A stretch of 64,000 bases of DNA from Ditylenchus dipsaci (GCA_004194705.1 SADC01000439.1:372001-436000), one strand, 5' to 3'; numbered from the stretch's first letter, positions 1 to 22,987 are shown. A program made the numbers and translations. The notes: generated from the sequence alone by a model not told the origin.

Positions 1-293
1 CGATTTGGCCGACCGCTTTTCAAAAACCCGAAGTTTTTGCTTTCGAAAAAGCAAAATCTTGATTAAACGACCGTCTAATTTTGAAAAAGGGGTCGTTTAA
101 TCAAGGTTTTTTTTTTATACGCGAAAACTTTAGATTTTTGATATACGATCGGCAAAATCGGAATTCTTGCGATATTTGCGACCATTCTGTCAAAACAGAA
201 CTGACAAGGCGCTTTTAAAATCAACTTAAAAAAGTGTCAGACCCTAGGTGGGAACGAACTTAAGGTGGGGGTCGTTAAATCGAGGTTTGACTG
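1..293. mobile_element. Right part of a CAGTC-ended MITE
   Basis: The block ends with an inverted-repeat terminus reading ggtttgactg followed by TA, which matches the ends of complete elements at 594-778 and 2324-2480. The interior phrase about a 'ccctaggtgggaacgaact' segment recurs at 13.1, 19.98, 20.6 and 25.56 kb, so these belong to one family. The left terminus lies outside the window. Confidence 0.6.
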
Positions 294-338
294 TATATAT
301 TAATAAATTATTTTTAAAATTATATTTTCATGCAGTTA

Positions 339-591
339 CCGTAATTCCTCTAATAAGCCGCCCCCCCCCCCCCCTAAATTCAAAAAACGGGTTTCTGGCA
401 TTGTGTTTTTGACCTATGTTTTGAAAAACTACTGTTAGGCAAGTCACCATCTATTTTGTAGCTCATCTCACTGGCTACAAATTGAGGGGTAACTTGCCAA
501 AGAGGAGTCTTCAAAAAATGGGTCAAAAACACAATGCCAAGAACACGATTTTGAGCCAGAGGGGGGGGGCGGCTTATTAGAGGAATTACGG
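339..591. mobile_element. MITE with CCGTAATTCC terminal inverted repeats
   Basis: The 253-bp element has terminal inverted repeats starting ccgtaattcctctaataag and ending in the reverse complement, with a C-run on the left and a G-run on the right. It is flanked by TA on both sides, a TA target-site duplication. The termini are nearly those of the transposase-bearing element at 1228-2196, so it is probably a non-autonomous relative. There is no ORF. Confidence 0.85.
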
Positions 592-593
592 TA

Positions 594-778
594 CAGTCAA
601 ACCTCTATATAGCATCCCACAAGGGACCGGCCCTGCCCGGATGCAATGTAGAGGTGGACGCAATATAGAGGGTCGATTATAGGTAATTTCTTTGCAGGCC
701 AACCAAACCAAAAAAAAAAAGCGGATGCAATAAAGAGGTGGATGCAATGTAGAGGGTTGCTATATAGAGGTTTGACTG
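594..778. mobile_element. MITE with CAGTCAAACC terminal inverted repeats
   Basis: The element starts cagtcaaacctctatatag and ends in the inverted copy ggtttgactg, flanked by TA on both sides. CAGT ends with TA duplication are typical of pogo/Tc1-mariner-type elements. It abuts the preceding MITE almost directly. Confidence 0.85.
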
Positions 779-780
779 TA

Positions 781-1225
781 TATAAATATATCGATCAATG
801 GATTATTTACTTTCTTAATCCAAAACGGCTATATTTGTTAGTAAATATAGTTTTTAAAAGCTAATTAGCTTTTCTAAAATGTGTTGTCAAGCGGCAAACA
901 CGAACGCTTAGTCACCTCTGCTTAGTTCTCGCATCAACTAGCCATTTGCTGACAAAAACAACAGTTAGCTCATTCCCTAAGCAGTATATTTTGCTGTTGT
1001 TATTGCTCTAATTATTGTTTTTCGTCTGCTTTTTTAAGTACACCTTTTAATTTGTTTTGCTACTCTGCATTTTTGAGGCAGTTAAAAACAGAGTGTCCAG
1101 CTCTTTACGTCAACATAGACTGGGGTGGTATATGTGGAATAAATTACAGAAAATAGTCGTTATCTTTTTTTATTTATTTATTAGCAACTACTTTTAATGA
1201 TGCTTTTACATTTTAGCTAGATAAA
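781..1225. other. AT-rich stretch without a recognised gene
   Basis: No convincing exon, RNA gene or terminal inverted repeat was found here on either strand. Confidence 0.5.
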
Positions 1226-1227
1226 TA

Positions 1228-2196
1228 CCGTATTTCCTGTAATAAGGCGGCACCCTCTAATAAGCCGGCACTCTGAGAGTTGAACGAAAAATAAGGCGGC
1301 ACCCTCTAATAAGGCGGCACCCTAAGACCGTTTTACTAACAAGCGATTACCTACAGCATATATTCGGTCGTTCTCTGTTTGGCAAGCGTCTGCTAGTCTG
1401 GGACTCGTTTTGTTGCCACATCAGTGAGTCTACCAAGAAAGAATTGAAAGCTCTTAATTTACACACGGCAGTGATTCCCGGCGGATGTACCAAGTTTATT
1501 CAGGTTGCCATTTCTTTCGTCTGCTTCGGTTTATTTCTCTTCCTGTTTTAGGCGCCTGACGTAGTGTGGAACGGACCCTTTAAAGCCTAACTGCAGCAAC
1601 TCTACAACACCTGGATGCTGAACGGTGCTCAAATGGAATGGACGGCTAATGTAAATCCTAGACCAGCCTCAATGGGCGTCTACCTTGATTGGATCTGTGT
1701 GGCGTGGGAGTCGATATCGCAGGATTCAATTGCCAAGTCATTTAAAGGTACAATTTGTTCGAATGTTTGTCAAATAATCCTTCTGCTTAAAGATTGCGGG
1801 ATTACAGTGTGCCACGATGGAAGCGAAGACGATCTGATCCATTGCTTCAAGCAGCACGGTCCGGTACCTGAAGGACGAATGATGCTGGAATTCGCGCGAG
1901 CAGGAAACCTGAAAGAAGCGACCGAATTCGTCGAATTGGACCTAGAACAAGACGAAGTGAACGTCTATATTAGTGAAGATTCCTTGGATTTTATTGTTTA
2001 ATGTTACTTGTTGTCATGGATCCTTGTTGTGTGAGTTGTTGTGGAGGATAGAATTTTTCAAATAAAATAATTTTCTTCAAAGTCGGGTGAAATAAAAGCC
2101 GGCACCCTGTAATAAGCCGGCACCCTGTAATAAGCCGGCACCCTGAGGATAGGTTGAAAAAAAAGCTGGCATGCCGCCTTATTACAGGAAATACGG
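1228..2196 (+). mobile_element. Degenerate pogo/Tigger-like DNA transposon
   Basis: The 969-bp element is bounded by inverted repeats ccgtatttcctgtaataagg / ccttattacaggaaatacgg and flanked by TA duplications. Internal short direct repeats of the 'taataagccggcaccct' type follow each end. The interior carries a fragment of a DDE transposase (separate entry). TIR start, TA duplication and transposase type fit the pogo/Tigger branch of Tc1-mariner. Its ends match several MITEs in the window, so this family is a plausible source of their transposase. Confidence 0.85.
1339..2001 (+). pseudogene. pogo/Tigger DDE transposase fragment (broken)
   Basis: Reading from 1339 gives the C-terminal half of a DDE superfamily endonuclease: a segment with LLVWDSF and CCHIS, then AVIPGGCTKFIQ at about 1468-1506. 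A 48-bp gap with gt...ag ends (about 1507-1554) could be an intron. It is followed by APDVVWNGPFKA, an in-frame TAA at 1588-1590, then LYNTWM, WESIS, IAKSFK and GSEDDLI. These blocks are typical of pogo/Tigger transposases. The N-terminal DNA-binding region and first catalytic Asp are missing. The stop codon and short length make this a relic. Confidence 0.8.
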
Positions 2197-2323
2197 TAAA
2201 TGTAATAATATGTTTTGATATTTTACTTTATTGGTTGCATTGGTTTTTGTTGCTTTCTACACATGTTATTTATTCATAAAAAATAATGATTTCTAATTTT
2301 GTGTGTTTTAACTTTTAATATTA

Positions 2324-2480
2324 CAGTCAACCCTCGATTTAATGTCACCCCCAAAAATGGAACCCTTTGGTAGGCTTTGACTAAAATCTAGGCAAAGTGA
2401 ACCTCCGATTTAGCGTCATTCTAGATTTAACGTCACCTAGGGCCAATCCCTGGGGGTGATGTTAAAACGAGGGTTGACTG
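2324..2480. mobile_element. MITE with CAGTCAACCC terminal inverted repeats
   Basis: The element starts cagtcaaccctcgatttaa and ends cgagggttgactg. TA precedes it and TG follows, so one side of the expected TA duplication is mutated. It belongs to the same CAGTC superfamily as 594-778. There is no ORF. Confidence 0.75.
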
Positions 2481-2611
2481 TGAGTGTGCTAAACCGAAAT
2501 TAAAAAAGCCAAACCGGTAGATCTTGTGGTATCTCCAAAATATTTACTCTGCCACGACATACAGACCCTCTAACAAGGAAAAGAACTCCAAAAAATTTAT
2601 TTTTTTAAGTT

Positions 2612-2832
2612 TTTCAATGCGCTGGATAAGATAATCATGCGTATAGACATCATTGGGACCGACCACGAAATTTTAATTTTCGGATGACTTGGTCTTCTAA
2701 GCTCACTTTTTTTAGATTTCAAAAAGAAAACAGCTTGGAGGACCAATAATCCGAACATTGAAATTTCCGTGGCTGATCCCAGGGATGTCTATCCTCATAA
2801 TTTCAGTGTTCAGCGCATCGAAAAATTTGAAA
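2612..2832. repeat. Imperfect foldback repeat
   Basis: The left half, from about tttttcaatgcgctggat, and the right half, ending at about cagcgcatcgaaaaa, are imperfect reverse complements with a loop near 2712. Mismatches indicate an old foldback element. Confidence 0.55.
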
Positions 2833-2982
2833 AGATTCCAGATTTTTTATCGGCTTTCTGACAATGTTTTTTAAACTTTGATTTTTATTTATTTGTCTAA
2901 TTCATACCTTTCAGATTCCAGCTATTTCGCGTCTTTCTTTTATTTTGTCTAAAATTTGTGAACTTCTTCTATTGTCGAGTAG

Positions 2983-3144
2983 CCAATAGCTAGGGTACAC
3001 GCAGAGCTGTACCATTGCCCCAAAACTAACACCACGACCACCACAACCCAAACTCCAGTAGGGGTGCAGCTGGGGCAGCCGCCAGCATTGCAGCAAGCAG
3101 CAGTCAACCAAGGACACGCAAGACCAGTAGTGGTGGATTCCTTG
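2983..3144 (+). CDS. Gln/Thr/Pro-rich exon of an unidentified protein
   Basis: The open frame of 54 codons runs from an acceptor (gagtag before 2983) to a good donor (gtaggt at 3145), phase 0 at both ends. The product has a Thr run, then QTPVGVQLGQPPALQQAA and ends ARPVVVDSL. GC and codon use are clearly more gene-like than the flanks. It could be an upstream exon of Akt, whose linker is also Gln/Ala/Thr-rich. However, its end phase (0) does not match the next in-frame Akt exon at 5909 (needs one leftover base), so another exon would be required. No domain is recognised. Confidence 0.5.
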
Positions 3145-3236
3145 GTAGGTTTTACAAAAAAAATCAATTATTAGTTTTAAAAAAAAATCGAACAAAATAA
3201 GAACCTGGTGAGATGATCAAATAGGTGATGAAAAGG

Positions 3237-3430
3237 GGCAAACCTTTTTCTTGCCGTAAAAATACTTTTTTTTTGCCGCAAAAGGTTTTGCCGCAGAAAT
3301 ACTTTTTGTTGCCGCTAAAATACTTTTTTCTGCCGCAACGCATATTTTCTTTTGCCGTGGACAGTCGTTTTACAGCGAGAAAAAATTTGCGGCAAAAAAA
3401 GTTTTTTTACGGCAAGAAAAAGGTTTGCCC
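3237..3430. repeat. Foldback MITE with gggcaaacc ends
   Basis: Inverted ends gggcaaacctttttcttgc / gcaagaaaaaggtttgccc enclose alternating 'gccgcaaaa' and poly-T blocks. The same layout with 'ggcgctaaa' blocks occurs at the ends of the larger element at 57063-58568. Confidence 0.65.
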
Positions 3431-3687
3431 GATGAAAAGTGTATACTTTAAGAAAAAATGAAGTATTTTTTGGAAAAAAATCAATAGGGGGACCGAGGTG
3501 AAATTTCGGGGGGAGGGGCCTCGAACACATATAGCCCGTCCTTCGTATTTCTTTAGTTTATCTACATTCTTTAGCAATCCCTTATTGTCAAGATGACAAT
3601 TAACAAAATAATATAAAACTTTAAAAAATATGCCCATAAAATACGATCTGGAAATTTCACAGTCAAACGGAAAAGTTGAAAAAGTTC

Positions 3688-4200
3688 GGCCTGGATGGCG
3701 CAGTGGATAGGCGTTTGTGTTTCAAATGGTGCGCACTGCGCAGGTTCGATCCCACCTGGTGGCACACTATTTGTTTTGGCTTTCCTTGAACATTGTCTAG
3801 GGGTAATATGGGTCGCTGATTCCGAATGACAGCAGCCCAAGTGCCCTCCCCTTCCAAAGAGTATTTTTCTCTAAGCTAACCTTTTCCATTTTTCACCTAT
3901 TTCACACTTTTTGCACCGACAATACCAAGGGTGTTTGGTCGGTTCTCGGCCAAAGACCAGCCTACTTCACATTGCAATGAGTGGAGTGTAAAAAGATCAA
4001 GAGAACCGAAAGAGGTAGGCTTAGAGAAAAATACTCTTTGGAGGAGGCGGGCACTTGGGCTTTTAGGTTTCCAAATCTGGCGTTCACCCCGAAAATTGGT
4101 CAAACAAGCCAAAATAAATAGCGTGCCACCAGGTGGATTCAAACCTATTGAACCTTGGGCTAAGACGCACAAACGCTTATCCAGTGCGCCGCCGAGGCCG
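3688..4200. repeat. Foldback element with tRNA-like ends
   Basis: The left arm (3688-3780, plus) and right arm (about 4110-4200, minus) are reverse complements. Each contains tRNA-like internal promoter boxes: an A-box-like TGGCGCAGTGGATAGGC and a B-box-like GGTTCGATCCC. The sequence next to the B box reads cacctggtggcacac, then a ttttggctt segment. A different MITE sits in the middle. The arms look like a tRNA-derived SINE head present in both orientations. Confidence 0.65.
3834..4061. mobile_element. MITE with agcccaagtg ends, nested
   Basis: Inverted ends agcccaagtgccc / gggcacttgggct are followed by ccaaagagtatttttctctaag and its complement. It lies between the two arms of the tRNA-like foldback. 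A second copy is at 27481-27708. Confidence 0.7.
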
Positions 4201-4204
4201 AATT

Positions 4205-5185
4205 TTCAAACCTAAACCCTTTCTAAACGACCATCACCCCCTTTAAAAACAAAAAATGATCTATGGCTACATTGTTGTTTGTTTGCATTCACAAAGGTGT
4301 GTGATTGGCACAAACAACAACTACAGACACACCCAAAACGAATAATAAAGACAAGCAGTAGTGGGTATTAACACAGCCTACTACTACAGCTACGTTTTCA
4401 GATAATTAGAAAACATAAATCTTTTTTTAAAAACATTTTTTTCTTTTAGTCACATTGCTGCGTCTAATAATTTTGTTGTTGGTGAGCAAGAGATTAGTTT
4501 ATAAGAACTCATTTGAGTATAGCTAGATGGAAGCCTTACATGTTCTGAGTGGTTTAGTAGTAGATAGGAAGCTGTTTCTTTCTAATTATTTTATTATTCG
4601 CATTTGCCACCATCACTAGAGTGATTCTAAACGTTGACGCGTCCAATTTCCAACTCTCTCTAAAGTAAATAAAACAAATTGTTGTGTTCGTCTACTTCTC
4701 GCGATTTTTAATATTCTTTTTGGTTCTTTTAAATTTTGCTTCTTTTTGTTCTCGAAAGTTTTGCTTGCAATATTTATAAGTAGACATATTTTTTATAATT
4801 CCGAAAGTGAATTTCAGTTTTCTTATTAAGTCTAAGCCTGTTGTAGAAAAAAACCAATTAACTGTAATGACTACAAAGGTTTCTCTAGTAATAAGATCTG
4901 AAGGTTTTGTGGAGAATTTTTAAAATAGAGTATAAACTTGCCTTTTGCGTATGAAGGTTTACTTTTTAGATAACTTTGACAGTTTATAAGACCAAAGGAT
5001 GGATCTAAAATGGGACATGGGCTTAGGGCCGCAATTTTGGGTGGGGGACTGATTTCGGGTCATAGGGGTAATTCCCCATCCCCTTTTAAAATACGTTAAC
5101 TCCCCTCCTCTTTGACCAAAAAATTAACACCGGACCCCCCCCCCCCGCTTGAGAAAGTTGAATTTGCGACCCTGTGTGGGAAATA
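4205..5185. other. Stretch without recognised gene
   Basis: AT-rich DNA with no convincing exon. It lies upstream of the first in-frame Akt exon and could hold the promoter or 5' exons, but nothing definable is visible. Confidence 0.4.
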
Positions 5186-5192
5186 TCTGCAC

Positions 5193-5374
5193 GGGCGCCG
5201 GCGCCCTTTTCGAATCCTGGATTTTTTAAATATATTTTTGACATTTTAAAATTTTAACACTATTTTTTGGTTTGAACCGCATCTAACTTATATTCTGGCA
5301 CCAAAAAAAATTGAAGGTCAAACACAAATCGCTATTTCACGTCATCATTTTACGGGCGCCGGTGCCAGAGACTA
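5193..5374. repeat. Small inverted repeat with GGCGCCGG ends
   Basis: The ends read acgggcgccggcgcc and acgggcgccggtgcc, and each core is close to self-complementary, with an AT-rich interior. A related block with ggcgcc ends occupies about 11040-11330 in the Akt intron. Confidence 0.45.
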
Positions 5375-5484
5375 CCGGCAACCGCTTCGGCGCCTAGCAA
5401 TTTTTTGGTCTTAAGAAAGAAGAGGACATTTTTCGTTAATTTTGTCTTTCTGGTTGTTTTTTTGTGATTTTCATGACCTGGGCA

Positions 5485-5778
5485 AGGGATGGCTAGCATG
5501 CCACTACGTGGGATCTAACCTGCGCACCATTTCCGGCCATAAAACACAAAATGCAGGCAATTTTTTCAAATATAGACGGCTTTTATGCCTTCTCACTGGC
5601 TCTTTTCTTGGTCTTTGCTGTCATGCTTTCACTCTGGACTCAGCTAGTGGAATTACCCTTACACATTGGTCCAACAAAACAAAATAAATAGCGCGCCACC
5701 AGGTGGGATCGAACTTGCGCACCATTTTGGGCCATAAAACACAGATTCTTATCCACTGTTCCACCGAGGCCGAATTTT
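5485..5778 (-). repeat. Two tRNA-like SINE heads, same orientation
   Basis: Two minus-strand segments (about 5489-5550 and 5692-5776) carry the B-box-like and flanking sequence seen at 3.7 and 4.1 kb. The second ends with the gccgaggccgaatttt head. The first copy lacks a clear A box. Confidence 0.5.
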
Positions 5779-5908
5779 CAATGCTTAAAAGCTTTTTCTC
5801 TATTCTTTATGCTCAAAAGTGTTAAGAGACTTAAAAGGAGACTTCAAGGGCTCATTTAAGCTCTAAAGAATTTACATTATATTCATCACTAATCCAGATC
5901 TTATTTAG

Positions 5909-6107
5909 GAGCGCTTGCAGCCAGCTTCAGTGTAAGTGGCAGCAACGCAAATTCCTCTTCTAATCAATCAAATAACAACCACTTCACCATTCCCAACATA
6001 CCATTCTCAGCTTTGAGTGGAGGTGCGGGTGGTCAGCAGTCTTCAGGTGGCAGGAATTCGCCTAATTCTCTAGGTAGCTTTGGATCTAGTGACGCCGCTT
6101 CTCTGAG
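5909..6107 (+). CDS. akt-1: In-frame upstream exon of Akt (Ser/Asn/Gly-rich)
   Basis: The exon has an acceptor (tatttag) and a gtgatt donor. Its 199 bp are open in the one frame that joins without a stop to the next exon: CTG AG at its end plus A at 6162 gives Arg, then Lys, then the Met at 6166. The product is low-complexity (SNANSSSNQSNNN, SGGAGGQQSSGGRNS). This suggests an isoform with an N-terminal extension before the PH domain. The start codon of that isoform was not found. The usual Akt start would be Met 6166. Confidence 0.6.
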
Positions 6108-6165
6108 GTGATTTTCTGCTTAGACTTACGTAAATTAGTATCAATCGATGCAAAATTTTAGAAAA

Positions 6166-18740
<12,575 letters not shown>

Positions 18741-18829
18741 CTCTTCATAAATTTACATTCTAATGTGTTTCTAATACTTTATTATCTTTACCAAAAATTA
18801 GGCCCTATATGTGTTCCTCCCCCTCCCAA

Positions 18830-18965
18830 AAAACTTGCCTTGGTCCCCCTGTCGATGTTTTTTCAAAATTTTTTTTCTAACAAAAGTTTCATAAAATATT
18901 CATTTCACTACTTTTCACAGCTTCAAAGAACATTTTTGAGCTCATCCTAACGTACGCTGGTCTAT
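18830..18965. repeat. ccttggtcc-family repeat downstream of Akt
   Basis: Runs from gccttggtccccctgtcg to ctaacgtacgctggtct, matching the copies at 8.7, 23.1 and 24.98 kb. Confidence 0.5.
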
Positions 18966-19249
18966 TATAGCATCAGCCTATGTGTAAATTTATACATTTC
19001 TGATACTTAGAGATGTAATAGTATCTTTGTCTGATTTCAGTATATCAGCTTAGGGGACCAAGGCAAAATATTCTTTACCATTTTTATGCCGAAAATTTTT
19101 TCCGATAAAAGGTGATTCAAAAGTTTATAAAAGCAGTTTTGAATAACTTTGAATTTTTTTACAAAAAACACCACAGGGGATCAAGGCGAGTTTTTCTCGG
19201 GAGAGGTGCGAACACATATAGAGCCAAAATTTATATCTTTTTTTGATAA

Positions 19250-19637
19250 CAGTCAACTTTTGATTTTACAGCAGCACCGACCCCAGACCAGTGAAGCAGG
19301 GGTGCACCGGAAGTTCCGATTTCCGATTCCGATTTCCGATGTTTTTTGGCTTCCGATTCCCGCTTTCCGATTTCCGAAAAAATGAATCAAATTTCGGAAT
19401 TTTCGGAACAACATAGGCTCTCCTGATTTGAATTAAAAAATGCATTTTTTTCCCGAATTCCGATTCCGATTTCCGATGTTTTTTGGGTTCCGAATTCCGA
19501 TTTCCGATTCCGATATTTTTCGTCTTCCGGTGCAACCCTGCAGTGAAGTTAAAGCAATAGTATTTTTTTACGTCTACTGACCATATCTCTTTTAGGGCGG
19601 TAATTGATCAAAGTGCTGTAAAATTGAGCGTTGACTG
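19250..19637. mobile_element. CAGTC MITE interrupted by a hAT MITE
   Basis: The termini cagtcaacttttgatttta and taaaattgagcgttgactg are imperfect inverted repeats; TA follows the right end. The interior is split by the hAT-type insertion at 19297-19540, so this element is the older one. Confidence 0.65.
19297..19540. mobile_element. hAT-type MITE with TTCCGAT motif blocks
   Basis: The ends are caggggtgcaccggaag and cttccggtgcaaccctg. An exact 8-bp duplication, CAGTGAAG, flanks it (19289-19296 and 19541-19548). The inside is two direct blocks of TTCCGAT/TCCGATT repeats (19313-19380 and 19451-19525), both in the same orientation and both including gatgttttttgg. The TIR form and 8-bp duplication are those of hAT elements. 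There is no ORF of its own. Confidence 0.85.
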
Positions 19638-19984
19638 TATTTAACTTTCCAATATGGGAAAAATTGTGTTAATTCTATATTTAGGATTTTTAAATGGGAC
19701 ACTTTCTTGTGCACAAAATTTTTTCTTTGTCTGATTTCAGATATGTTCTTTTTGGTTTCATCTCATATTCAATAAAAATGGTTATAAAAGATGCACTGAA
19801 AATACTGCAAATAAAGACAGAAATTCTAACAAAAATCTTAAATTTGACTAGAAAAGAGTTGTAAGTTCAATTTAGCCAATCACTTGAAAAAAGGAAAAAT
19901 CGGAACCCTTACGATATTTAGGACCAGACTGCCAGAACGTAATTGATCGAAGACTTCAAAAATTAGGTTACAAAAAGTGTCGGA

Positions 19985-20038
19985 CCCTAGGCGGGAACGA
20001 ACTTTTAGGGGTGTCACTATATAGAGGTCTGACTGTAT
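19985..20038. repeat. Right end of a CAGTC MITE
   Basis: Ends tagaggtctgactg before TA and contains the family phrase 'ggaccctaggcgggaacgaac'. No left terminus was assigned. Confidence 0.5.
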
Positions 20039-20347
20039 GTGAGCACAAAGTTAGACACTAGTTTTCAATGAGTTGAAAAAAAATGAAAATTCACAACTTT
20101 TTTGTTTAAGTTTATTCCTTTATCAAAAGCAAAGAAATTAAAATTTTCAAATAAAAAATCAAATTATTTTCTGATTGATCAAACTTTGTCCGGACATTGC
20201 TTTAAAATAGTTCTATTACACAAGATATTCAATTTTCTGTGCTAACAAAAAATGCTGTGAATATCTAGTTTTTTCCTGCATCTATCTGTTTTGCCAGCTA
20301 GATGATCAAATCGTTTCTTGCTTTCTACCATTCTCCCATTCTTCTAA

Positions 20348-22499
20348 ATGTCCAACAATTTATTCGAAAAACGCATACTCGGTCTAACCTTCTTTTTGGT
20401 TGCTAATTGCTTTGTGACTGGCATTCAAGAGGAAGATGGCATCTTGGATCTGAACATTGTAGGTTCAAAACAAAATCTTTAACTTAAATTCTTATTTAAA
20501 AAAGCAATTTATGGCATATATGGGTACTCTCTAATAAACTCTAATAAACTTTTTTGACTACAGTCTAACCTGGATAAACGAGCACCCCCGAAAAGTTCGT
20601 TCCACCGCTAAGTCCAACACTTTTTAGCTCGATTTTAAAGCTTTTTTTTTTAAATTTTCTTTTGACAGTTCGGTCCCTATTTCAGAGATAAGGTGCCCGC
20701 TTATTCAGGTTTCACTTTTTTAGAGAAAAAAATTATTGGATCCTGAAAAACGATCGGTAAAATCGGAATCCTTGCAATATTTGGGACCGGACAGTCAGAA
20801 CAGATTTTGAAAAAAAAACGGTTTGAAATCGAGCCAAAAAAAAGTGTCGGACGCAGCGGGAGAACGAACTTTCGGTGGTGCCCGTTTATCCAGGTTCGAA
20901 TGTACTTGAATAAACCGTGTAGAAGTTCGATGATTAGGAAAAAATTGTATCCACTTGTAATAGGGTTGCCACGCCCCTATAAGAGAGAAAACACTGTAGT
21001 TCGTTCGGCTTTTGGAGGTGATAATTGTTTTGCGGACCAATTAGATTAACTTTTTGATGGACAAACGGTATGTTCGAATCGCACCACTAAGCACCGAGAT
21101 TTACGCACCCGATTCAAAGTAAAGCATGTCAAAAAAATTTAGCAACGTGCTAATGTGAAGCTAAGAGAATTCTAAAAAATTAGGCTTCTCTCCAATCTTT
21201 CTAATTTAAAAATCAAGATTTTGGCATTTTTGACTCACTTTTGCATGGTGATTTTCTTTGCATTCAATAAGCTTTTCGAAATTCCCTAATTTGAGGTAAC
21301 GACCTATGTGATCCATTTTCAAATACTTAAATGGAACCTTTTCTGCCCCAAAAAGCTTTTTTCCTGCCCCAAATTTGAAAAACCCCTTTTTTCTCGGCGA
21401 TAATTCCACCAATTTTTATTTTTTGACAATAATTTTGTAGCTCCGGATCTCAGCTTTCTAACAAGTTATTGAATGACCAAGAAAAGTCTTAAAAAGTTGG
21501 AGAAAAAAAGTCTTTAGATAAAGCAACTTTTTTCAAAAATTTGATCCATCCAAAGACATAACCTTGCAACTTTCTAAAACCTCAATCAGTAAAGTAAAAA
21601 CTACTTAGAAAGATGAGATTTACAGATACAAGATTGTTCAAAAGAGAAAGAGAAAATTACCGAAAAGAGTATTTTTTAATTTTGTGGCAGCAAAAAAGCA
21701 TCTTGAGGCAGAAAAAGGGGTTATTTCATGGGCGAAAAGTATTTTTTAGTTCCGCGAACAGAAATTTAAAGACCTAAAATATTATGAAGAACACAAATTT
21801 TTGTGATATTACAGGTTATGGATTGTCTCTCAAGTTACAAAAATTTTTTTGAAAATAAATCATACAGTTAATAACCTTAAAATGAAGTTGCTCTTAACTT
21901 TTTTTGCATGAAAAAACTTTTTTTTTGCAACAGATTGATTTCTTTGTAGTTAAAATAGAGAATGTGTTGCAATAACTATTTCCGATGCGAAAAAGTTAAT
22001 TTGACGCAAGAAATTCGCCGCTATTTATTTCTGCCCTTTTAATTAGAATTTGTTCAAGACAAATATCCAAGAAGCACTTGTGGAGCATGAATACCTGCTT
22101 GTTCTCTACTACAAATCCAGCTGTCCAGCTTCCCGTGACTTTTTGAGCAAGTTGCCAGATCTTGGAAAACACCTCAAAAAGATCGATTCCTCTGTCCACC
22201 TTGCGAAATTCGAGGATCACACCCAATATGTGCACAAAGTCAACCACCAAAATCCCATCCATTACCCAGCCCTCATTCTGCACTTTGGCAACAATCAGTG
22301 GACAGAGTATGAGTATGAAGACGACGATCAGCGTGACTACCAATCCATCAGCTTGTGGTTAGAAGACTTTGTCGGCGAAGATGTGCTTTTTGGGCGAGAC
22401 CAGAAAAAGCCCAGAAACAACAGTGGAAGCTACTTGAATGTGCCTAGTTTAGTGACACTGAACATAGCTGTCTGGTTTACTTTTTACATTTTGTACTAG
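20348..22499 (+). CDS. Thioredoxin-like secreted or membrane protein
   Basis: Two exons, 20348-20458 and 22047-22499, join in phase 0 to give 187 residues. Exon 1 supplies a signal peptide (ILGLTFFLVANCFVTG). Exon 2 has a thioredoxin-fold pattern: YLLVLYYKSSCPASRDFL, then a HLAKFEDH strand and a YPALILHF strand containing the cis-Pro equivalent. The usual CxxC is replaced by C-P-A-S, so classical disulphide exchange is doubtful. The C-terminus (LVTLNIAVWFTFYILY) is a hydrophobic segment, either a membrane anchor or a GPI signal. It probably lies in the secretory pathway or ER. A polyadenylation signal (aataaa) lies near 22604. The 1.6-kb intron contains a MITE at 20561-20902. The family is PDI/thioredoxin-related; the exact orthologue is not recognised. 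Confidence 0.75.
20561..20902. mobile_element. CAGTCTAACC MITE in intron
   Basis: The ends cagtctaacctggataaac and gtttatccaggttcgaatg are inverted repeats with TA on both sides. The interior shows the 'aaagttcgttccacc' and 'gaacgaactttcggtgg' family phrases near each end. Confidence 0.75.
21050..22040. other. Remainder of the thioredoxin-like gene intron
   Basis: AT-rich intron with no exon or clear repeat boundary. Confidence 0.5.
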
Positions 22500-22903
22500 A
22501 TAATCGTAATGTGGTTGTAGTAATTGTGTAAATTTTACTATGCTTGACTTTACCCAATTAACATCAATTTATAGTTAGAATTGACTTAAAACACTTGATT
22601 TCAATAAAGTGATTTATCTGCATTTGTCACTATGACAGGGGCTTGTAGAGTCGAATAGTTAAAAACTGTAGTAAACGTTTGGAGTAGAGTTTTTTGGCAT
22701 GCTGTTTTTTGTAGTCCGTTTTATTTGGAGTAATCTCTTTAGAGTTTAGTTTTTTGGAGCTCTGTCTTTGTACCCTCGAATGGAGTTGCACCATTTTGGA
22801 GTTGTAAATTTTTGTAAATAAGACAACTGCAAACATGACCACTAAATACGTTGGAATAAAAACTGTACTTAGATATCAAGAAAAAACCAGATACCGTATT
22901 TAC

Positions 22904-22987
22904 AGTCGACTCTTGATTTAACATACAGCTCGATTTTACATACGCCAGGACTCGGCCCAATCGTGTATGTTAAATCGAGCTTTGACT
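22904..22987. mobile_element. 84-bp CAGTC mini-element
   Basis: Starts cagtcgactcttgattta and ends taaatcgagctttgactg, with TA on both sides, so it is almost all terminal repeat. It is followed by another element end (cttaatcgagagtttgactg at about 23051-23070). Confidence 0.75.

Noticed and set aside
3931..4215. Overlapping open frames on both strands
   Set aside because: They are produced by the tRNA-like foldback and the nested MITE; no coding character.
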